Source of the DNA: WTJD01 sp964225175
Lineage (GTDB): Bacteria > Pseudomonadota > Gammaproteobacteria > Xanthomonadales > SZUA-36
Direction: 5' to 3'
Length of the DNA: 10,984 nt
Assembly: GCA_964225175.1 (NCBI GenBank)
Contig: CAXQNK010000069.1
Span: forward strand, 1-10,984
Under the pieces are notes generated by a model. It made no database searches. It saw only the letters and a program-made list of their open reading frames with translations, and was not told the DNA's origin. Numbering within the stretch: the stretch's first letter is position 1; each line of letters starts with the position of its first letter. Positions 1 through 7,035 of the stretch are shown piece after piece. The translations under genes were made by a program, and so were the position numbers.

Positions 1-66
1 GTCCCGGGTGCCCTCATCCATCATGGCCAGCGCAAAACCGCCTGTGCCCAGCGTCCCGAATTGATC
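1..66 (-). pseudogene. Continuation of the M16 peptidase past the in-frame TAA, partial
   Basis: Read in the same frame as the upstream peptidase gene, the 22 codons after the TAA give DQFGTLGTGGFALAMMDEGT followed by RD. This is the expected second-half M16 sequence; family members usually read AGYA-[A/S]-DQF, then several residues, then a DEGT motif. Only one codon, the stop, breaks the match, and no frameshift is needed. A Ser TCA codon changed to TAA would explain it by one base. The gene runs off the left edge of the window, so whether the remaining ~400 residues are intact cannot be seen. Confidence 0.75.
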
Positions 67-1593
67 TTAGGCAAACCCCGCATCAAACTGCAATGCAACG
101 ATTACGACAGGCACCGCGTGGCGTTCAGCCAGCACCACCCGCAAACCGTTATCCAGTTCGGCGCGCTGCACCTCCGGAAAGACCAGCTCAGGCATCGCCC
201 CGACCTCAGGCAGGCCCGCACTCCGGTCAACCGTACTCTCGACGGTTTCGAAATCTCCAAAAGGCAGCACTTCCAGCCGATGACGGCCGAGACTCAGCCA
301 CTGGCTGGCTGTTGCCCGCACGGTCTCTGGGCTGGCCTCGTTCAGCCACTCCAGCCGCGTGCGATAAAACCCAGGGTCGCCCGCATAGAGCTCTCCCTGC
401 GCGAGGGTCACGGCTTTGCCGCTGAAACCGCCAATGCGCTCAAGTCCACGGACCGTCGAGGCATTGGTGCGTGTTTTGACCCGCTCCAACTCCTCCTCAG
501 TGGGTCCTTCGGCCAGGAACCGGCTCACTTCACGGTTGATGATGGCATTAACTTCCTCCAGGGAGGCGTCTGGCTGCAGGGTTGCATCGATGTTGAAAAT
601 GCTGACCAATTCGTGGCTTTGCACCCAGGTATAGAGGTCGACAACCAGCGGTTTTTTGTAAATCAACTCCTGGTACAGGCGCGAATTCTTACCAGAGCCC
701 AGCACATCTGCCGCCAGATCCAGCTCCACGGCTTCGCGCGTAGTTCTCCCGGGCGCGACCCACTGGTGGTAAACCCTGGCCTGTGGCACCCGGTCATACA
801 TGACCTCGTAGGTATCGTTCATCCGGCTCGGCACGTTGGCCTTGGGTTGAACAACGGGGGGACCGGATTCGATGTCCCCGAAATATTTCTGGGTAAGCGC
901 CCGTGCCTGCTCAACCGTGACATCACCGGCAAGAACCAGTACTGTGTTGGCCGCGCCGTAATAATCCTTGAACCATTGGTGCACCGTTTCCAGATCGGCT
1001 GCATCCAGGTCTTCCATTGAGCCGATGGTGTCATGACGGTAGGGATGACCGGGCGGGAACAGTCCTTCAAGCTGTCGGTAGCTGGCTTTTCCATAGGGCT
1101 GATTGTCCCCCTGTCGTGTCTCGTTCTGAACCACACCACGCTGGTTATCCAGCTTTTCCTGGGTGACCGCTCCGAGAAGATGACCCATCCGGTCAGACTC
1201 CATCCACAGCGCCATTTCCAGCGCCGGGGTCGGCACGGTCTCAAAGTAGTTGGTGCGATCAAACCATGTCGTACCGTTCATGCCCGTGGCACCCACCTGC
1301 TCAAAGGGCTCGAAATACTCGCCGTCATAGTTTTCCGAGCCATTGAACATGAGGTGCTCAAACAGGTGCGCGAAACCGGTCTTTCCTTCCGGCTCGTTCT
1401 TGGAGCCCACGTGATACCAGATGCTGACCGCAACGATGGGCGCCTTGTGGTCCTCGTGCACGACCACGGTCAGGCCATTGTCGAGGGTGAATTTTTCATA
1501 GGCGATGTCGATATCGGGCATGGCTGCAAGTGACAGCGTCGAGGCCAAAAGGCTGCATGTCGCGAGCACTTGGGTGAACGGGAATCGTCTCAT
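67..1593 (-). CDS. Secreted M16 family zinc metallopeptidase, interrupted by an in-frame stop
   Basis: M16 (pitrilysin/insulinase) peptidases are zinc proteases; two-domain bacterial forms of about 900 residues have an active N-terminal half and an inactive C-terminal half. The inverted zinc motif HLFEH lies at residues 76-80, and the third ligand is probably Glu158 in VVQNETRQG. A signal peptide (MRRFPFTQVLATCSLLASTL, then SLAA) puts the product in the periplasm or outside the cell. I chose the ATG at 1593 because a strong AGGAGA ribosome site sits seven bases upstream and the signal peptide begins there; the frame is open to 1665 but those extra residues look non-coding. The product is 508 residues. 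It stops at a TAA (67-69) just as the second half begins (ELDNGLRVVLAERHAVPVV, then LQFDAGFA). The frame then continues with family-like sequence, so this is probably a nonsense mutation, a sequencing error or a shortened protein. The family is clear; the substrate is unknown. Confidence 0.9.
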   Translation of the reverse strand: MRRFPFTQVLATCSLLASTLSLAAMPDIDIAYEKFTLDNGLTVVVHEDHKAPIVAVSIWYHVGSKNEPEGKTGFAHLFEHLMFNGSENYDGEYFEPFEQVGATGMNGTTWFDRTNYFETVPTPALEMALWMESDRMGHLLGAVTQEKLDNQRGVVQNETRQGDNQPYGKASYRQLEGLFPPGHPYRHDTIGSMEDLDAADLETVHQWFKDYYGAANTVLVLAGDVTVEQARALTQKYFGDIESGPPVVQPKANVPSRMNDTYEVMYDRVPQARVYHQWVAPGRTTREAVELDLAADVLGSGKNSRLYQELIYKKPLVVDLYTWVQSHELVSIFNIDATLQPDASLEEVNAIINREVSRFLAEGPTEEELERVKTRTNASTVRGLERIGGFSGKAVTLAQGELYAGDPGFYRTRLEWLNEASPETVRATASQWLSLGRHRLEVLPFGDFETVESTVDRSAGLPEVGAMPELVFPEVQRAELDNGLRVVLAERHAVPVVIVALQFDAGFA

Positions 1594-1600
1594 CGGTAAC

Positions 1601-1606
1601 TCTCCT
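1601..1606 (-). promoter_or_regulatory. Ribosome binding site of the M16 peptidase gene
   Basis: The minus strand reads AGGAGA followed by GTTACCG and then ATG. This near-ideal Shine-Dalgarno sequence at seven-base spacing decides the start at 1593 over the in-frame ATG at 1665. Confidence 0.8.
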
Positions 1607-1881
1607 AACTGTTTTTTGTTAACGATGCGCACTTTAAGTGATTCAGCGCGAGTAAAAAGAGCCAAAAGTCATGGCCCGCGTTTACCTGGATAGGGTCGAA
1701 GCAATGGACCGCGGTCATGGTCATCAGTTTAATGCCCGAGTCCCTGGAAGCGCCATGCGGCGGGTCGCCCCTCGACGAGATGCCAGCTGATACTCGTTAC
1801 TTGCGGTTTGCCAATGTCCGCGCAAGGCGTGTAACTTTGGTGGCCTGACACTTTTTTCCGAGAAACAACTCGCCACCCCTC

Positions 1882-1903
1882 ACCCCGATGAATGATTCGG
1901 GGT
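1882..1903. repeat. Inverted repeat ACCCCGA-N8-TCGGGGT, possible operator or hairpin
   Basis: Two perfect 7-base arms (1882-1888 and 1897-1903) flank an 8-base spacer, about 97 bases upstream of the hydroxyacid dehydrogenase start. The size and symmetry suit a dimeric repressor site. No T-tract follows it on either strand, so an intrinsic terminator is less likely. The function is inferred. Confidence 0.4.
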
Positions 1904-1999
1904 ACCAAGGAAATGACCATGCGATCACGACAGCCCGTTCAAACTTATCCCATCCATTTCCCGGATGCATCGTGATACGTCACCTAGAGGCCGAATGGA

Positions 2000-3163
2000 T
2001 TGAAACTCAACCGCTGTAAAAACATCAGGGATCTCGAAATCCTCGCCCGAAGGCGGCTACCCGCGCCGATTTACCATTACATGGCGGGTGGCGCGGACGA
2101 CGAGTGGTCGCTCACCCGGAATACCGAGGCCTTTAATCATTACGAGCTACGGCCTCACCAATTAAATAACGTCGCAGATGTTGATCTTTCCACGAAACTC
2201 ATGGGCATACCGCTCTCGATGCCCCTAATTCTATCACCCACGGGCATGTCGCGGCTGTTCCATATGGGCAAGGAGCAAGCCGTTGCGCAGGGGGCAGCAA
2301 AGTTCGGAACGTTGTACAGCCTCTCGACCATGGGCACAGCCACTATCGAGGAAATAGCGGCGGTGGCAGATGGACCAAAAATGTTCCAGATATACATCTT
2401 CAAGGACCGGGGACTGACCACCGAGTTCGTGGAGCGCTGTAAGGCGGCCAAGTATGACGCGCTGTGCCTGACGGTGGATACGCCGCTGGCCGGCAATCGC
2501 GAACGCGATTTTGTGCACCGGATGACCCTGCCGCCGCGATTCGGAATTCGTGCCCTGCACAGTTTCTTCAGCCACCCCGGATGGATGCTCCAGCTGCTGC
2601 AGGATGCAGATTTCTCACTCAGAAATGTTGTCCACCGCGTCGATGCCATCGGTTCAAGCATCATGGGGGTGGTGGACTACGTGAACAGCCAATTTGACAG
2701 AACCCTGACTTGGGACGATGCCGCGTGGCTGTCCGAACAATGGCCCGGACCCCTCGTGATCAAGGGTCTGCAAACCGCCGAGGACGCTCGATACGCGGTA
2801 GAGATCGGCGCCCGGGCCGTGATGATTTCCAACCACGGCGGCCGGCAACTTGAATCAACCCCAGCACCCATCGATTGCGTCACTGCCATGCGAGACGAGG
2901 TGGGCGATCGACTCGAACTCATAGTCGATGGCGGAATCCGGCGAGGCACGCACATCATGAAGGCGCTCGCCCTTGGCGCAGACGCCTGCTCTATCGGCCG
3001 TCCCTATCTTTACGGTCTGGCGGCGGCCGGCCAACCGGGGGTGGAGCATGCCCTGGGCATTTTCCACGAGGAATTACTCCGGAACATGGCGCTTATCGGT
3101 TGCCGCTCTGTCTCCGAACTGACGCGCCAGAAGATTCAGAGCACTGCCCCTTATGCCCCATAA
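2000..3163 (+). CDS. FMN-dependent alpha-hydroxyacid dehydrogenase/oxidase (LldD/glycolate oxidase family)
   Basis: Enzymes of this TIM-barrel family oxidise L-2-hydroxyacids (lactate, glycolate, mandelate) to 2-oxoacids, passing electrons to oxygen or the quinone pool. The protein has 387 residues, normal for the family. The active-site set is present: Tyr27 (YMAGGADDE), Tyr132 (QIYIFKDRG), Asp160 (LTVDTP), Lys255 (LVIKGL) and the catalytic His279 and Arg282 (SNHGGRQLE). The FMN-phosphate segment IVDGGIRRG and GRPYLYGL follow. Residues about 180-215 form the variable, partly hydrophobic loop that anchors LldD and mandelate dehydrogenase to the membrane. The start is TTG: an in-frame TAG lies at 1985-1987, no ATG occurs before residue 28, and starting there would delete Tyr27. 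AGAGG nine bases upstream serves as ribosome site. The substrate cannot be assigned. The gene stands alone on its strand and converges on the next gene. Confidence 0.93.
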   Translation: MKLNRCKNIRDLEILARRRLPAPIYHYMAGGADDEWSLTRNTEAFNHYELRPHQLNNVADVDLSTKLMGIPLSMPLILSPTGMSRLFHMGKEQAVAQGAAKFGTLYSLSTMGTATIEEIAAVADGPKMFQIYIFKDRGLTTEFVERCKAAKYDALCLTVDTPLAGNRERDFVHRMTLPPRFGIRALHSFFSHPGWMLQLLQDADFSLRNVVHRVDAIGSSIMGVVDYVNSQFDRTLTWDDAAWLSEQWPGPLVIKGLQTAEDARYAVEIGARAVMISNHGGRQLESTPAPIDCVTAMRDEVGDRLELIVDGGIRRGTHIMKALALGADACSIGRPYLYGLAAAGQPGVEHALGIFHEELLRNMALIGCRSVSELTRQKIQSTAPYAP

Positions 3164-3233
3164 TCATGGCGCGGGATTCCCCTCGGCGATGTCTCGTGCA
3201 AATGACCATGCCGATTCATCCCGCATCGACGGG

Positions 3234-3270
3234 TCTGGACCCAATCCAGATAAACGACACTATCAGTGTC
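3234..3270. terminator. Two short hairpins between convergent genes, possible bidirectional terminator
   Basis: The gap between the two convergent stop codons holds TCTGGA-N5-TCCAGA (3234-3250) and GACACT-ATC-AGTGTC (3256-3270), each with a perfect 6-base stem. Neither has a clear T-tract, so intrinsic termination is weakly supported; position is the main argument. Confidence 0.3.
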
Positions 3271-3327
3271 CACACGCCGCAGATCACCAGAACCCGGGTC
3301 AGTGCCACGCATGCGCATTGGCAATGC

Positions 3328-3855
3328 CTATTCTCTAAGCATCTTCTGTGCCGCGGCGTTCACCATTTTGATTTTTCCATTTTCGAGCAAAACGTCTATG
3401 GTGTGATACTCGGTCAGTTCGCTGCCATCTGCTGCTTTGGACGTCACGATCGATCCCGTGGCCAACCACTCCTCCATGACGCCGTCAGCATTTTCACCGT
3501 CATTGGCGATGACCCAGTAGACGCGCCATTTAGGGTTTGAAGCCTCGATCCAGGCCGCAAGGAACTCCTTCTGGGCCGCAGAGCCGGATATCGTCTCCCC
3601 TGTCGGTGCAATACCCCGGAAATCATCGGAATTCATTGCCGCAATCTTTTCAAAATCCCGATCATTGTGGGCCTGCAGATACTCAGTCCAGATCTCAATG
3701 TTGGCGACGTCACCTGCAAAAAGTGGTTTCGACGAACCATCTTCAAACTGCTGCATACCAATAGCGGTGCGGGTCTCGCTGCTTTCATGATGTTCTCCGT
3801 GCGCGAATGAACCCGCCAGAAGCAATGCCAATGCCATAAAATGTAAGGTTTTCAA
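3328..3855 (-). CDS. Small secreted NTF2/SnoaL-like protein of unknown function
   Basis: The 175-residue product begins with a signal peptide (MKTLHFMALALLLAGSFAHG), so it is probably periplasmic or exported. The rest resembles the cone-shaped NTF2-like/SnoaL fold: an opening helix (IEIWTEYLQAHNDRDFEKIA), a central WRVYWVIANDGENADGVMEEW segment and closing strands (TEYHTIDVLLENGKIKMVNA). Such domains serve as small-molecule isomerases, hydratases, binding proteins or subunits, so no reaction can be named. The start is TTG at 3855 with GGGAGAG five bases upstream; the alternative ATG at 3837 has no ribosome site and would remove the basic residue of the signal peptide. The gene is divergent from the GMC oxidoreductase gene and shares its upstream region, which hints at co-regulation. 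The fold assignment is from residue pattern only. Confidence 0.75.
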   Translation of the reverse strand: MKTLHFMALALLLAGSFAHGEHHESSETRTAIGMQQFEDGSSKPLFAGDVANIEIWTEYLQAHNDRDFEKIAAMNSDDFRGIAPTGETISGSAAQKEFLAAWIEASNPKWRVYWVIANDGENADGVMEEWLATGSIVTSKAADGSELTEYHTIDVLLENGKIKMVNAAAQKMLRE

Positions 3856-3860
3856 TTGCT

Positions 3861-3867
3861 CTCTCCC
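3861..3867 (-). promoter_or_regulatory. Ribosome binding site of the NTF2-like gene
   Basis: GGGAGAG on the minus strand, followed by AGCAA and then TTG. It supports the TTG start at 3855 over the downstream ATG at 3837. Confidence 0.7.
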
Positions 3868-3878
3868 TGTATGCCCCT

Positions 3879-3896
3879 GTAGTGGGTCGCCACTAC
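3879..3896. repeat. Inverted repeat GTAGTGG-N4-CCACTAC in the leader of the NTF2-like gene
   Basis: Perfect 7-base arms around a 4-base spacer, ending 24 bases upstream of the TTG start. In RNA it would form a tight tetraloop hairpin just before the ribosome site; in DNA it could be an operator overlapping the promoter. Confidence 0.4.
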
Positions 3897-4018
3897 CATA
3901 CCGCAAAATCGTTCCCCTCTCGGATCGTTTGGTGCGGCGCGGGGGGAAAGCGATTGAATTCATTGCGCTTGCATGACTTCTTTTCGATGAAAGCAGAAGG
4001 TCGCATGGCCTCACGCCA

Positions 4019-4033
4019 ACCCTGTGACAGGGT
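4019..4033. promoter_or_regulatory. Perfect palindrome ACCCTGT-G-ACAGGGT, candidate operator
   Basis: Two perfect 7-base arms around a single central base lie in the divergent intergenic region, about 126 bases before the GMC start and 164 bases before the NTF2-like start. The one-base spacer and this length are typical of sites for dimeric helix-turn-helix regulators. No T-tract follows. Its regulator is not in the window. Confidence 0.45.
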
Positions 4034-4147
4034 CGCACTGTTCACAGCCCCGCCCTTGCGGGACTCAATAGTTCACCAAACACATTCTCTGATTGATTAC
4101 CATAACCTGCGGGCAATCCAGTCCGCGCCAGAGAGACGTATGGATTT

Positions 4148-4153
4148 GAGGAA
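4148..4153 (+). promoter_or_regulatory. Ribosome binding site of the GMC oxidoreductase gene
   Basis: GAGGAA followed by six bases and then TTG. The spacing supports the TTG start at 4160; the ATG at 4140 is in another frame. Confidence 0.7.
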
Positions 4154-4159
4154 CCTGAT

Positions 4160-5812
4160 TTGGCATACGATTACATCATAGTAGGTGCCGGTTCGGCGGG
4201 ATGTGTTCTCGCCAACCGCCTGTCGCACGATCCGGACAAACGGGTTTTGCTCCTCGAGGCCGGCCCGCCAAATGATGCGCTGTCCCTGAAAATGCCCGCA
4301 GCGGTGCTCTCAAACCTCAAAAGCAACAGGCACAATTGGGCATTCAGGGGCGAAGCGGAGCCTGAATTGAACGGGCGCAGCCTGCAACATGACCGGGGCA
4401 AGACTCTGGGCGGGTCGTCCTCGATAAACGGAATGGTGTTCATACGGGGGCACGCGCTTGACTATGAAGGCTGGCTAAGGGCCGGATGCGATGGCTGGGG
4501 GTATGCCGACGTACTGCCTTATTTCAAGCGCATGGAGAACTATTCTGCCGGCAGCGATGCGTTTCGAGGCACACACGGCCCACTGCATGTGCACCGTGCA
4601 CAACCCGGCGACCCCCTCTCCCTGGCCTTCCTGAGGGCAGGACGAGAGGCGGGCTACCCCGCCAGCGAAGACCTCAGCGGGTTTTGCCAGGAGGGGTTCG
4701 GCGTTTCTGATCGAACCGTCTTCAAGGGAGAGCGGTGGAGCACCGCGCGCGCCTATCTCGACCCGGCTCTCGGCAGGCCGAATCTATCCGTCCGTACCGG
4801 ATGCCGGGTGGAGCGGGTGTTATTGAAAGATGGCCGGGCTGTGGGCGTGGTCTGCAGTTCACAAGGCGAGGTGATGACACCTCGCGCCCGTTCAGAGGTT
4901 ATTCTCAGCGCGGGCGCCGTCGGTTCGCCTCAGATCCTGATGCTCTCGGGCATTGGACCCGGGGGACATCTGCAAAGTCAGGGAATCGAGACCGTCATGG
5001 ATCTACGCGGAGTCGGCGAGAACCTGAATGACCATCCGGATTTCGTACTCAAGTACACCAGCCTCAAACCGGTTTCGTTTTGGCCCAAAACGAGACCCAT
5101 AGCCAAACTCGCTGCCGGCATCCAGTGGTTCACGACTCGCAGGGGGATCGTCGCCTCGAACCTGTTCGACGCGGTGGCCTGCGTGCGCTCCGCTGCGGGG
5201 ATCGAATATCCTGATCTGCAGTTGATCATTACACCCATTGCGGTAGACGACCAGACCTGGACACCGATCCCTGAGCATGCTTTCCAGATTCATGTCGGCC
5301 TGATGCGCCCCTACAGTCGAGGCCAGGTCACGCTGCGCGACGCGAACCCGATGAGCGCACCCCGCATCCTGGCGAACTATCTGCAGGACCCGCGTGACCG
5401 CACAGCGATGCGTTCAGGTGTTCGACTCATTCGCGAATTGGTTCATCAGCCTGCATTCTCTGGTCTGCGCGGGGACGAAATCTTTCCTGGAGAATGGGCA
5501 CAAACCGACGCGCAGCTTGATGAACACCTCAAAAGTCACATCAACACCCAATGGCACCTGTCCGGGACTAATCGAATGGGGCGACGAGAGGACCAAACTG
5601 CCGTGGTGGATAGCGCGGGGCGGGTACACGGGATTGATGCGCTCAGAGTTGTAGATGCATCGATCATGCCGATGGTCACCAACGGTAACACCAACGCGCC
5701 CACGATCATGATCGCGGAGAAACTGAGCGACGCGGTGCTTGGCAGACCACCCTTGCCGCGGGCCGAGTCCGAAGTTTGGCTGAATCCGGATTACGTCTCC
5801 AGCCAGCGCTGA
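4160..5812 (+). CDS. GMC family FAD-dependent oxidoreductase (choline dehydrogenase-like)
   Basis: GMC enzymes use FAD to oxidise primary alcohols or sugars to aldehydes, acids or lactones. At 550 residues this one has the usual size. The Rossmann motif IIVGAGSAG (about 6-14) opens the protein with an acidic FAD-ribose contact in LLLEAGP. The first GMC signature region is GKTLGGSSSINGM (80-92); the second is GAVGSPQILMLSGIGP (252-267). The catalytic histidine is probably His466 in WHLSGTNRMG and its partner Asn510 in NGNTNAPTIMIAEK. The start is TTG, giving MAYDYIIVGAG with the FAD motif at the usual distance. No signal peptide is visible, so it is probably cytoplasmic. Betaine genes and a GMC-linked cytochrome are absent, so choline is only one of many possible substrates. 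It converges on the PdxB-type gene 92 bases away. The family is certain; the substrate is unknown. Confidence 0.95.
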   Translation: MAYDYIIVGAGSAGCVLANRLSHDPDKRVLLLEAGPPNDALSLKMPAAVLSNLKSNRHNWAFRGEAEPELNGRSLQHDRGKTLGGSSSINGMVFIRGHALDYEGWLRAGCDGWGYADVLPYFKRMENYSAGSDAFRGTHGPLHVHRAQPGDPLSLAFLRAGREAGYPASEDLSGFCQEGFGVSDRTVFKGERWSTARAYLDPALGRPNLSVRTGCRVERVLLKDGRAVGVVCSSQGEVMTPRARSEVILSAGAVGSPQILMLSGIGPGGHLQSQGIETVMDLRGVGENLNDHPDFVLKYTSLKPVSFWPKTRPIAKLAAGIQWFTTRRGIVASNLFDAVACVRSAAGIEYPDLQLIITPIAVDDQTWTPIPEHAFQIHVGLMRPYSRGQVTLRDANPMSAPRILANYLQDPRDRTAMRSGVRLIRELVHQPAFSGLRGDEIFPGEWAQTDAQLDEHLKSHINTQWHLSGTNRMGRREDQTAVVDSAGRVHGIDALRVVDASIMPMVTNGNTNAPTIMIAEKLSDAVLGRPPLPRAESEVWLNPDYVSSQR

Positions 5813-5904
5813 CCGGCCTGCAACAAACTTCCTGGGATCTGGGTGCGCAACTGCGCGAATCAAGCGCCCGTCAGCGGCATGAGCAAGTCATGTCAAGTGC
5901 GAAA

Positions 5905-7035
5905 TCATTCGTTAGAGACTTCAAACCCGAGCTGAGCCAGTTTATTCAGAATTTCGACTTCCACATTGATCGCTGAAACCGCGTGGGCATTGAACTCACG
6001 CCGGACCGGGTACCCTCCCCTGAGTTGCTCGAAAAGCTCGGTTTGGTCACGCAATGCCCGGTCGTCAACATCAATTCGGTACGTTGCCAAGACAGCCTCG
6101 GCGAGCACCTCCTCACTGCTCTTTCCCAAGCCATTGATTTCAATTAGCGGGTGCGCGGGCGATTCCACGGACGAGGGCTTCCAATCGTCGATTCCCAGCC
6201 CGAAGAAGCGACTGACGGCCCGAACGCTCGCCGTCGTACCCCTGGCCTTGCCATCGCGCGAGTAACCTGCAATGTGCGGGGTGGCTAAATCCGTCATTTG
6301 CAGCAACCCAATGTCCAGATCCGGTTCGTGTTCCCAGCAGTCAATCACCAGGCCGCTCACCACGCCGGTGCTTCGCGCCCGTTTGACCGCCGCTGTTTTG
6401 AAAATCTCTCCGCGGCTGGTGTTGATCAGCCACGGGCATCTGGTCAAGCCCAGAAGAAACGCGGAGTCGACCATGTGATGGGTCTTGTCTGCACCATTCA
6501 TGTTCAGCGGCACGTGAAAGGTGATGATGTCCGCGCGCTCCAACACATCCTGCAAGGGAACAAATTTTGACGGACCCTCCGCCCGCTCTCTGGGCGGATC
6601 GTTGAGCAAAACATTCATGCCAAGAGTCTCGCAGGTTCTTGCTACCCTGGAGCCCACTTGCCCAACACCGACAATGCCGATGCTCATCCCCTTCAAGGAG
6701 GCCCCCTCGCGCCGCGCAATAGCAAACAGCGCCGAGGCGATATACTGGTTGACGCTCTCGGCATTGCACCCGGGCGCGTTGGACCACTTGATACCCGCTT
6801 CCTCGCAAAACTTCGCATCGATGTGATCGAAGCCGATCGTGGCCGTGGCGATATATTTCACTTTTGAACCGGCCAGATTTTCCCGGCTGCAACTCGTTCG
6901 AGTCCTGGTAATCAGGGCATCAGCGTCAGAAATCGCGTCCTTTGTGGTCTCTCGACCGGAGAGATAAATGACTTCAAAATACGGCTCTAAGACTCCGTTT
7001 ATATACGGTATTTTATCGTCTATGATGATCTTCAT
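5905..7035 (-). CDS. pdxB: 4-phosphoerythronate dehydrogenase-type D-2-hydroxyacid dehydrogenase
   Basis: PdxB oxidises 4-phospho-D-erythronate to the 2-oxo acid in the DXP-dependent route to pyridoxal phosphate. Evidence: N-terminus MKIIIDDKIPY; ATIGFDHID and APGCNAESVNQY substrate-domain motifs; NAD motif GIVGVGQVGSR (120-130); NDPPRERAEG; and catalytic Arg208 (NTSRGE), Glu237 (WEHEPDL) and His254 (TPHIAGYS), the same numbers as I recall for E. coli PdxB. HIAGYSRDGKARGTT and the extra C-terminal dimerisation domain (about 290-376) are PdxB-specific. The length of 376 matches the family. I chose the ATG at 7035 to align with known PdxB N-termini; the ribosome site is weak. The gene lies 186 bases downstream of the LarA-type gene on the same strand, perhaps in one operon. 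The wording of the N-terminal half (DDKIPYINGVLEP, RTRTSC) looks closer to Bacteroidota PdxB. A related D-hydroxyacid substrate is possible. Confidence 0.88.
   Translation of the reverse strand: MKIIIDDKIPYINGVLEPYFEVIYLSGRETTKDAISDADALITRTRTSCSRENLAGSKVKYIATATIGFDHIDAKFCEEAGIKWSNAPGCNAESVNQYIASALFAIARREGASLKGMSIGIVGVGQVGSRVARTCETLGMNVLLNDPPRERAEGPSKFVPLQDVLERADIITFHVPLNMNGADKTHHMVDSAFLLGLTRCPWLINTSRGEIFKTAAVKRARSTGVVSGLVIDCWEHEPDLDIGLLQMTDLATPHIAGYSRDGKARGTTASVRAVSRFFGLGIDDWKPSSVESPAHPLIEINGLGKSSEEVLAEAVLATYRIDVDDRALRDQTELFEQLRGGYPVRREFNAHAVSAINVEVEILNKLAQLGFEVSNE

Larger units (their letters stand above)
1594..1999. other. Intergenic region between divergent M16 and hydroxyacid dehydrogenase genes
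   Basis: This 406-base stretch separates two divergently transcribed genes and should contain both promoters. I see no convincing protein in it. A 63-codon minus-strand frame (1729-1920) and a 39-codon plus-strand frame (1671-1790) have no good ribosome site and no recognisable family. Visible structure includes a perfect 10-base palindrome GACCGCGGTC at 1707-1716 and a 7-base inverted repeat at 1882-1903, listed separately. No -35/-10 pair stands out enough to call. Confidence 0.6.
3856..4159. other. Divergent promoter region between NTF2-like and GMC genes
   Basis: This 304-base stretch lies between divergent starts. I see no credible gene in it; frames crossing it lack family signal. It is rich in short inverted repeats: GTAGTGG-N4-CCACTAC (3879-3896), a perfect 15-base palindrome at 4019-4033, and CCCGC-N4-GCGGG (4049-4062). 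Promoter hexamers near consensus were not evident by eye. Confidence 0.6.

Noticed and set aside
61..1020. Long plus-strand frame of 319 codons opposite the M16 gene
   Set aside because: It is antisense to a gene with clear zinc motif and signal peptide; its translation shows no family features.
1671..1790. 39-codon plus-strand frame starting MARVYLDRVEAM
   Set aside because: No ribosome site, an arginine-rich chance-like composition, and no downstream partner.
1830..1858. T-rich stretch after GGCCTGACAC as an intrinsic terminator
   Set aside because: The possible pairings (AGGC/GCCT and GTGT/ACAC) are not nested, so no real stem forms before the T run.
1729..1920. 63-codon minus-strand frame between the M16 and hydroxyacid dehydrogenase genes
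   Set aside because: It has no ribosome site and no convincing family motif. A faint resemblance of its end to histidine phosphatase tails was too weak to report as a remnant.
1972..1983. GTGATACGTCAC as a CRP/FNR-type site before the hydroxyacid dehydrogenase
   Set aside because: The arms are only four bases and the four-base spacer does not fit CRP; it is too short to separate from chance.
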